Source: Bacteroidota bacterium | GTDB taxonomy: Bacteria; Bacteroidota; Bacteroidia; Flavobacteriales_D; Crocinitomicaceae | Assembly: GCA_006226425.1 (NCBI GenBank) | Contig: SBGX01000031.1 | Coordinates: 248,001-312,000 of the forward strand | Reading direction: 5' to 3' | DNA length: 64,000 nt | Part shown: in pieces, positions 58,655 through 64,000 of the stretch | Layout: the number at the start of each line of letters is the position of its first letter | Numbering within the stretch: the stretch's first letter is position 1 | Notes under the pieces: generated by a model | The model's database searches: none | Told to the model about the DNA's origin: nothing | Seen by the model: the letters and a program-made list of their open reading frames with translations, nothing else | Position numbers and translations under genes: made by a program

Positions 58655-59281
58655 ATGAGAATTTACTTTTTAATCCTGAGCGTAATCCTACTTGGCTCCT
58701 GTAAAAAAAAGGATTTAGAATTCAGGATGCAGGGAAAGGTGACAGACCTAAGCTTCAATAAAGGCCTGGACGGAGGAATTATCGAAATCAGAGAACTGGG
58801 AAGTAACGGCGCTATCTCTGGAAACCCTATCGTCAGTGCAACATTGGATGCCGGTGGAAATTACGATGTCACTTTTAAACGAAAATCGGTCATCAAGTAC
58901 CTCATCCATATCAAAAAGGACAACTATTTTGAAGTGGACAAAGAAATTCCATTCGGTGATTTACAGGTAAACGAAACAAATACCTATAATTTCCAGACAA
59001 CCGCCAAGTCCTGGGTAAAACTACATTTCATCAATCAGGCTCCTTCCTCCGCAGATGACCAGCTACGCTTCATCAAACAAGATGGCAAAGAAGGTTGTGA
59101 ACTTTGTTGCCCGGACACCGATCGTTTTGTTAATGGGACCAAGGATAGCATTTTTTATTGCATCAACGATGCGAACACCAGCTACTCTTATTTCTTTTGG
59201 TCTGAGAATCCGAGTGATTTCGGTGAAGAGTCCATCACGACCATTGCCTTTGACACGGTAGAAATTGTCAAGAACTGGTAA
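58655..59281 (+). CDS. Hypothetical lipoprotein
   Basis: A 208-residue lipoprotein (signal RIYFLILSVILLGSCKKK, lipid Cys about residue 15). The first ~100 residues form a carboxypeptidase-regulatory-like beta-sandwich (QGKVTDLSFNKGLDGGIIEIRE, GNYDVTFKRKSV). The second half has a beta-rich region with the cysteine group GCELCCPD, which could bind metal or form disulphides. Family unknown. It converges on the DUF4296 gene, and the two stops abut in TAATTA. I chose ATG 58655; the TTG at 58649 lies inside the -7 element. Confidence 0.75.
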   Translation: MRIYFLILSVILLGSCKKKDLEFRMQGKVTDLSFNKGLDGGIIEIRELGSNGAISGNPIVSATLDAGGNYDVTFKRKSVIKYLIHIKKDNYFEVDKEIPFGDLQVNETNTYNFQTTAKSWVKLHFINQAPSSADDQLRFIKQDGKEGCELCCPDTDRFVNGTKDSIFYCINDANTSYSYFFWSENPSDFGEESITTIAFDTVEIVKNW

Positions 59282-59653
59282 TTACAGTTTGTTCTTAGCT
59301 CTTTGAGAACGCAGTTCATTCACCTTCTGATTCATGTTGGTCATGACCATGGAGTACAGCTCTTTCATTTTTCCATCCAGAGACGCATAATAATTTAAGG
59401 AGCGATCAAACCTTTCATATTCCATTCCTCGTTTTTCCAGCACCTGATCTCCTGATTTCTTCAGACAGAGTTCAAATTGATCCGGGCGTGGGTACCTTGA
59501 CTGAATATATTGCTCTAAAAGCATCACGTCCTCCATAATTTGAACCATGGTATCTTCCGGAATTAAATCTTTCGGTGCATCCGGTACTTCAAGGCTCGTT
59601 TCACAGGCAAACAATGCTCCAAGAAAAACTATGATCAACGTCCATTTCCTCAT
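59282..59653 (-). CDS. DUF4296 lipoprotein
   Basis: A 123-residue lipoprotein with signal IIVFLGALFACETS and a helical DUF4296 domain (DLIPEDTMVQIMEDVMLLEQ, then FDRSLNYYASLDGKMKELYS). Function unknown. In many Flavobacteriia it follows a polyprenol-phosphate mannosyltransferase gene and a dihydroorotase gene, exactly as here. It overlaps the pyrC end by 4 bp, so it is translated from the same message. Confidence 0.9.
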   Translation of the reverse strand: MRKWTLIIVFLGALFACETSLEVPDAPKDLIPEDTMVQIMEDVMLLEQYIQSRYPRPDQFELCLKKSGDQVLEKRGMEYERFDRSLNYYASLDGKMKELYSMVMTNMNQKVNELRSQRAKNKL

Positions 59654-60987
59654 CGGATCATCTGAATTCTTTTTCCCGCATTTCGATCCAATACCTTTTC
59701 TCCGTCATAAACCTGTTCCCCATTCACCCAGGTACTCAATACCTTTCCTCTGAAAGTCACTCCTTCAAAAGGAGACCAGGCACATGCATAAAGTAAATCC
59801 TTCTTCTCGACCTTCGTTTGCGCATCCAAATCAACTAAAACGAGGTCGGCCCAATATCCTTCTCGAACATATCCCCGATCCTTCAAACGAAAACAATCCG
59901 CTGGAGCATGAGCCATTTTCCGAACCATGGTGGGCAGATCAAAACGACCTTCATTCACCTGATCCAACATGGCTGGCAAAGCATGTTGAACCAAAGGCCC
60001 TCCTGAAGGTGCCTTGAAATAAGAATTATTCTTTTCTTCCAGGGTATGGGGAGCATGATCTGTGGCAATTACATCAATCCTATCATCCAAGAGGGCTTTC
60101 CATATTTCTTCCCGATCCTCCAGCGACTTAACAGCAGGATTCCATTTTATTAGTGAGCCTTTCGAATCGTAATCCGCATCGGTAAACCACAAATGATGCA
60201 CACAAGCTTCCGCAGTAATCCTTTTCTCTTTCAGGGGAAGATCATTTCGGAAAAGTTCCAACTCTCTCGCTGTCGAAATATGCAGGATATGCAGCCTCGT
60301 TCCATATTTTTCCGCCAGACGCACAGCCATGGATGAAGAGCGGTAACAGGCTTCGGCATTTCTTATGATTGGGTGAATACTTATTGGAGGTTCTTCTCCA
60401 TAAGCAGCTCTTATTTCTTCTGTATTCTTACGGATTGTCGCTTCATCTTCACAATGGGTAGCGATCAATCCCTCCACCTGGGAGAACAAACCATCCAGGA
60501 TTTGCTCGTTGTCCACCAGCATATTTCCCGTAGAAGAGCCCATGAAAACTTTTACTCCACAAACCCATTCATGATCTACTTTTAAGACCTCTTCCAAATT
60601 TTCATTGGATGCCCCCATGTAAAATGAATAGTTTGCCGGAGAACATTTTTCCGCAATCCGATATTTATCCTCCAGGAGATCAATGGTTAGCGTATTCGGA
60701 ACCGTATTGGGCATTTCCATGAAGGTAGTAATCCCTCCTGCCACCGCTGCCTTTGATTCCGAGGCAATGGTTGCCTTATGTGTCAAACCCGGTTCTCTAA
60801 AATGAACCTGATCATCAATACACCCTGGAATCAAGTACTTTCCCCCGGCATCGAACTCTTCTACATTCGAAGAAGTCTCAAGCCCCTGTCCCAAACGCTC
60901 AATTCGTCCACCAACAATGAGCAAATCTGATTCAATGATTTTTCCTTCGTTAACAACTCGTGCATTCCGAATAAGTAAATCTTTCAT
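59650..60987 (-). CDS. pyrC: Dihydroorotase
   Basis: Cyclic amidohydrolase of 445 residues converting carbamoyl aspartate to dihydroorotate. The metal site includes the motif DDQVHFREPG near residue 59, where the usual first His of HxH is Gln. The rest fits the family: lysine in GVKVFMGSSTGN, LIATHCED, LHILHIST and VIATDHAPHT. The start overlaps the glycosyltransferase stop by 1 bp. Because this Q variant occurs as a group trait in Bacteroidota by my recollection, I keep the dihydroorotase call, but another amidohydrolase role is possible. pyrB is 33 kb away in this window. Confidence 0.9.
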   Translation of the reverse strand: MKDLLIRNARVVNEGKIIESDLLIVGGRIERLGQGLETSSNVEEFDAGGKYLIPGCIDDQVHFREPGLTHKATIASESKAAVAGGITTFMEMPNTVPNTLTIDLLEDKYRIAEKCSPANYSFYMGASNENLEEVLKVDHEWVCGVKVFMGSSTGNMLVDNEQILDGLFSQVEGLIATHCEDEATIRKNTEEIRAAYGEEPPISIHPIIRNAEACYRSSSMAVRLAEKYGTRLHILHISTARELELFRNDLPLKEKRITAEACVHHLWFTDADYDSKGSLIKWNPAVKSLEDREEIWKALLDDRIDVIATDHAPHTLEEKNNSYFKAPSGGPLVQHALPAMLDQVNEGRFDLPTMVRKMAHAPADCFRLKDRGYVREGYWADLVLVDLDAQTKVEKKDLLYACAWSPFEGVTFRGKVLSTWVNGEQVYDGEKVLDRNAGKRIQMIR

Positions 60988-61700
60988 TAAACGTCCATTT
61001 TACGCATTTTCCAAACTCCGAAAAAAGCTTCTTTGAAAATTCCTGAGCTCATTTTAGAGGTTCCCTCTTGTCGATCCGTGAATGTTATCGGAACCTCTTT
61101 GACTTTAAATCCATGCTTTAAGGCGGCATACTTCATACAAATTTGGAATGCATAGCCTTTAAAAGGAATATGATCCAATTGAATGCTTTCCAAAACTTCC
61201 CGCTTGTAGCATTTGAAACCAGAAGTGGTATCCTTGATTCCAATAAAGAGAATCATTCGAACATAAATAGAAGCAAAATAAGACATCAATACCCGACCGA
61301 TTGGCCAGTTTGTAATTTTCCCTCCTCGACAGTATCTGGAGCCGACGCTCAGATCGTATGAATTCTCAGTGAGTTCAGCCAATAAGCGACTTAAATCATC
61401 CGGATCATGGGAAAAATCACAATCCATCTCGAAAATGTAATCATATCCGTGTTTCATCCCCCACTTGAATCCGTGAATATAGGCCGTACCCAGACCTTGC
61501 TTTCCAGCTCTCTCTTCCAAATGAAGGCTGTCTCGGAATTCTTGTTGCAAATTCCTGACAATTTGCGCTGTACCATCCGGGGAACCGTCATCAACAATCA
61601 ATATGTGATACTTTTCAGGATACGAAAAAACGCGTCGAAGCATCTTCTCTATGTTTTCCTTTTCGTTATACGTTGGTATGATGACCAGACTCTTCGACAA
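60987..61700 (-). CDS. Polyprenol monophosphomannose synthase-like glycosyltransferase (GT2)
   Basis: A 237-residue GT2 enzyme of the DPM1-type. Motifs: VIIPTYNEKENIEKML, ILIVDDGSPDGTA, FEMDCDFSHDPDD (the DxD-type metal site), GSRYCRGGKITNWP and QEGTSKMSSGIFKEA. It should transfer mannose, or another sugar, from a nucleotide sugar to polyprenyl phosphate on the cytoplasmic membrane face. No membrane helix follows the catalytic domain. The start is TTG at 61700 (MSKSLVIIPTYNE), since no ATG lies before the first motif. A weak -7 (TAAATTTA) lies about 20 nt upstream. First gene of the pyrC-DUF4296 unit. Confidence 0.92.
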   Translation of the reverse strand: MSKSLVIIPTYNEKENIEKMLRRVFSYPEKYHILIVDDGSPDGTAQIVRNLQQEFRDSLHLEERAGKQGLGTAYIHGFKWGMKHGYDYIFEMDCDFSHDPDDLSRLLAELTENSYDLSVGSRYCRGGKITNWPIGRVLMSYFASIYVRMILFIGIKDTTSGFKCYKREVLESIQLDHIPFKGYAFQICMKYAALKHGFKVKEVPITFTDRQEGTSKMSSGIFKEAFFGVWKMRKMDV

Positions 61701-61791
61701 AGCTCTTTTTTTATTCCGGTTAAATTTAAGTCTTAATTTCTATCTGGCAAACCGAGGCCTTTAATTTTAACGTTCGTTTTCAATTTAATAT

Positions 61792-62250
61792 TCACTCTCC
61801 TAGCTTCCGAATAATCAGCTCCGACTCAAAGCCTTTTCCCATCAGGTAACGCTGAATCTTCACTTTCGTTTCAAAATCTTCCTTTCTCCCTCCAAGCTCC
61901 TTTTCCTTGCGCGCAATCAAATAGGCTATTGTTTCCTCGTAATCATCCTCACTTAGTTCACTAAAGGCCTCCCTGATAATACTTTCCGGGACGCTTTTTT
62001 GTTTGAGATAAGCCCTGATCTTAATCCTTCCCCAACGCTTCTGATTGAACTTTCCCTGAACATATGAACGGGCAAAGCGTTCTTCATCCAAAAAGCGCTC
62101 TTTTCGGAGCTGTTCCATCACCCTCGCAATCTCCTCCTCTTTCAACTGAAAAGATCTTAGTTTTTGCAGCACCTCCTGTTCACAACGATCCTGAAGCGCA
62201 CACCATTTCTGTAATCGATGCAAAGCCTGTTCGTATGTTAAACCGATCAT
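61792..62250 (-). CDS. recX: RecX family regulatory protein
   Basis: A 152-residue helical protein with RecX repeats: ALHRLQKWCALQDRCEQEVLQKL, EEIARVMEQLRKERFLDEERFARSYV, then KRWGRIKIRAYLKQKSVPESII. RecX modulates RecA filament formation. recA is not adjacent. It lies downstream of rng with a terminator between. Confidence 0.92.
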   Translation of the reverse strand: MIGLTYEQALHRLQKWCALQDRCEQEVLQKLRSFQLKEEEIARVMEQLRKERFLDEERFARSYVQGKFNQKRWGRIKIRAYLKQKSVPESIIREAFSELSEDDYEETIAYLIARKEKELGGRKEDFETKVKIQRYLMGKGFESELIIRKLGE

Positions 62251-62273
62251 GAATCTTTTTATTGTTTAGGCAA

Positions 62274-62300
62274 TAAAAAACCCTTTGAAAATCAAAGGGT
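62274..62300 (-). terminator. Terminator of rng that contains its stop codon
   Basis: The stem ACCCTTTGA (minus strand) with TCAAAGGGT and a 3-nt loop is followed by a T-run. The first arm (62292-62300) encodes the last codons and TGA stop of rng. Confidence 0.88.
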
Positions 62301-63839
62301 AATTTCTTCATTTTTTGAATTTACAAAACTGTATTGCAAGAGGTGGTGTGCTGCCATTCCCCTGACCGGAATCCACTTTTTGTATTTCATGAACCACTTC
62401 ACCTGACGTGAGAAAAGTCCTTTTTGAAAATAGGATTGCAAATACGGATGTACAAGTAAGGCAATGTCTTTCTCCTTTCGGTCCTGAATCAGGAAGCTCA
62501 GATTGTTTTCAATCTCCTCCGCAAAAAGGATCGATGCCTGAATATCTCCAGTACCATTACAAGTTGGACAGGTTTCATTCGTGATGATCTCGGTCTCCGG
62601 GCGAACCCGTTGACGCGTAATCTCGACCACACCGAATTTGGATGGTGGCAAAATATTGTGTTTCGCCCGATCGCCCTTCATGACTTTTTTCAAATGATCA
62701 AAAAGGGCCTTGTTATTCTCCCGATCGTGCATATCGATGAAATCGATTACAACGATCCCTCCCATATCTCGCAACTGCAATACCCGAGCAATTTCTTCCG
62801 CAGCCTCCATATTGGTTGCCAAGGCATTGCTTTCCTGTCCATCAGCCCCCTTACGGTTTCCACTGTTCACGTCAATGACGTGCATTGCTTCGGTATGCTC
62901 GATAATCAGATAACCTCCAGATTGCAGAGGCACTTTCTTCCCAAACAAAGTCTTGATCTGCTTGCTAATTCCAAATCGCTCAAAAATGTCGAGTTTACCG
63001 TCATAATGCTTGACAATATTCTCTCTTCCCGGCGCGATTCCACTCACAAACTCTCTAACCTCATCATACAGTTCACCATCGTTGACATGGATATTTGTAA
63101 AATCTGCATTTAGTAGGTCCCGGAGAATCGAAGAAGTTTTGTTCATCTCTCCCAACACTCGTTTGGGAGGAGTACTTCCTTTTAAATTCTTGAATAATTC
63201 ACTCCATTTATCGATCAGATTGGTCAAATCCTGATCGATTTGCTCCAACTTTTTATTCTCAGCAACCGTCCGGATGATCACCCCAAAATTTTTGGGTTTG
63301 ATCGTTTCCATAATTCCACGAAGGCGATCCCGCTCTGCGTGATCTTTTATCTTCTGGGAAATTGAAATTTTCTCTGAAAAAGGAACCAGAACGAGGTACC
63401 TCCCTGCCAGGGTAATTTCCGCACAGAGTCTTGGTCCCTTACTGGAAATTGGCTCTTTGGCCACCTGTACCAAAATGGATTGGTTGGCGGAAAGAACATC
63501 ATCCATCTTTCCGTCTTTCGGAATATCTTTTTCCGATTTAAAATACTGTAAATCTGCTACATTCTGCTTGTTGCGCAGCGTATCTTTAGTAAACTTATTG
63601 AGAGAGGCGAATTGCGGGCCTAAATCCAAATAATGAAGGAACGCATCTTTCTCGTATCCCACATTGACAAAGGCTGCATTCAGGCTGGGAACTATCTTAC
63701 GGACTTTTCCCAAATAAATATCCCCAACTACAAATTCCTTATTTCCTTCCTCTTCGTGTAATTCGACAAGTCTTCCGTCACGCAACAAAGCTAACCAAAT
63801 CCCAGATGGTCTGGAATCAACAATTAGTTCTAAACTCAC
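62292..63839 (-). CDS. rng: Ribonuclease E/G (RNase G-type)
   Basis: Single-strand-specific endoribonuclease of 515 residues, acting in rRNA maturation and mRNA decay. It has an S1-like domain at 35-120 (VGDIYLGKVRKIVPSLNAAFVNVG), the catalytic DNase I-like part with IDVNSGNRKG and IVVIDFIDM, and the zinc-link cysteines CPTCNGTG. It lacks the long C-terminal degradosome scaffold of RNase E. The frame opens with GTG at 63839 (SLELIVDSRPSG). A TAAATTTT element near 63845 may be its promoter. The preceding basic-peptide gene ends in its own terminator 22 bp upstream. Confidence 0.95.
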   Translation of the reverse strand: MSLELIVDSRPSGIWLALLRDGRLVELHEEEGNKEFVVGDIYLGKVRKIVPSLNAAFVNVGYEKDAFLHYLDLGPQFASLNKFTKDTLRNKQNVADLQYFKSEKDIPKDGKMDDVLSANQSILVQVAKEPISSKGPRLCAEITLAGRYLVLVPFSEKISISQKIKDHAERDRLRGIMETIKPKNFGVIIRTVAENKKLEQIDQDLTNLIDKWSELFKNLKGSTPPKRVLGEMNKTSSILRDLLNADFTNIHVNDGELYDEVREFVSGIAPGRENIVKHYDGKLDIFERFGISKQIKTLFGKKVPLQSGGYLIIEHTEAMHVIDVNSGNRKGADGQESNALATNMEAAEEIARVLQLRDMGGIVVIDFIDMHDRENNKALFDHLKKVMKGDRAKHNILPPSKFGVVEITRQRVRPETEIITNETCPTCNGTGDIQASILFAEEIENNLSFLIQDRKEKDIALLVHPYLQSYFQKGLFSRQVKWFMKYKKWIPVRGMAAHHLLQYSFVNSKNEEITL

Positions 63840-63861
63840 GAAAGCTAAAATTTAAGACGTA

Positions 63862-63903
63862 AAAAAATAAAATAACTTAGCAAGCCAAACTCACTAAGTT
63901 ATT
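63862..63903 (-). terminator. Terminator after the basic-peptide gene
   Basis: On the minus strand AATAACTTAG and CTAAGTTATT (63894-63903 and 63871-63880) form a perfect 10-bp stem with a 13-nt loop, followed by TTATTTTTTT. Confidence 0.8.
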
Positions 63904-63924
63904 CCCGTTAAAACAAAAAGCTAA

Positions 63925-64000
63925 TTACTTTTTCTTCTTATGACGGTTTTTTCTAAGTCTTTTCTTTCGCTTATGCGTTGCCATCTTGTGTCTTTTTCTC
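63925..64000 (-). CDS. Very small Lys/Arg-rich protein (N-terminus beyond window)
   Basis: An open frame of 24 complete codons enters from the right edge. It ends ...MATHKRKKRLRKNRHKKKK and TAA; the residues before this Met are RKRHK. The composition is almost all Lys, Arg and His. I recall a conserved tiny basic protein of this kind (often starting MPSGKKRKRHK) in Bacteroidota, annotated as hypothetical and plausibly ribosome-associated; this is memory, not a search. It has its own terminator and precedes rng. An isolated internal ATG at 63984 would give a 19-residue form, but the in-frame upstream basic residues argue for the longer one. Confidence 0.75.
   Translation of the reverse strand, partial: RKRHKMATHKRKKRLRKNRHKKKK

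Noticed and set aside
1-64000. Mobile elements, prophage or tRNA-linked insertion
   Set aside because: No transposase, integrase, terminal repeats or tRNA gene were seen, and base composition looks even across the window by eye.

Overview
The window comes from a member of the Bacteroidota, most likely Flavobacteriales (Crocinitomicaceae/Cryomorphaceae-like). The signs are: type IX secretion (T9SS) sorting domains on two exported proteins plus a PorQ gene; a fused CcoN/CcoO oxidase subunit; short Bacteroidota families (DUF4296, CCC-motif membrane proteins, a tiny Lys/Arg-rich peptide); promoters of the TTG/TTTG-N17-23-TAnnTTTG type; and few Shine-Dalgarno sites. I saw no tRNA, rRNA, CRISPR array, IS element or phage gene. 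No gene-free stretch exceeds about 250 bp.

Layout. 1-4.9 kb: DEAD-box helicase (cut by the window edge), a PKD/T9SS secreted protein, a fatty-acid-hydroxylase-type enzyme fused to DUF2147, and a Crp-family regulator. 5.1-11.7 kb: cbb3 oxidase operon ccoS-ccoNO-ccoQ-ccoP-ccoG-ccoH plus a SafE/UreH-like membrane protein. 11.7-15.8 kb: an unknown secreted protein, paaABC, and an FNR-like regulator. 15.9-20.3 kb: M28 peptidase, class V aminotransferase, antiporter, uracil-DNA-glycosylase-like protein. 20.4-24.1 kb: hemN and ccoI. 24.3-35 kb: mnmA, pyrR-pyrB, a histidine kinase, ilvE, recQ, AMP nucleosidase. 35-43.6 kb: MuiA-like protein, DUF3820, a candidate small RNA, a SUI1-domain factor, a GDPD lipoprotein, S9 peptidase, GNAT and two FKBP prolyl isomerases. 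43.7-46.7 kb: two DsbD-type genes. 46.9-53 kb: a 2041-residue repeat-rich T9SS surface protein. 53-64 kb: S4 protein, MeaB, phosphodiesterase, porQ, an outer-membrane barrel, four small membrane proteins, the DUF4296-pyrC-glycosyltransferase cluster, recX, rng and a tiny basic protein.

How genes work together. The stretch 5-24 kb reads as a low-oxygen island: high-affinity oxidase and its assembly factors, anaerobic haem synthesis (hemN), the copper pump for oxidase maturation (ccoI), and an FNR-like regulator. Two TGAT-N4-ATCA palindromes lie upstream of ccoS and paaA and are good candidates for its binding sites. That regulator aligns with E. coli FNR but carries Ser where FNR has its third cluster cysteine.

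Recurring sequence-level themes: several -7 elements sit 3-8 nt before the start codon (leaderless or near-leaderless mRNAs, including pyrR, which leaves no room for a classical PyrR attenuator); GTG/TTG starts are frequent; and convergent genes often share or abut stop codons through tiny palindromes. The strongest candidate for something undescribed is a plus-strand structured RNA at about 37.43-37.55 kb.
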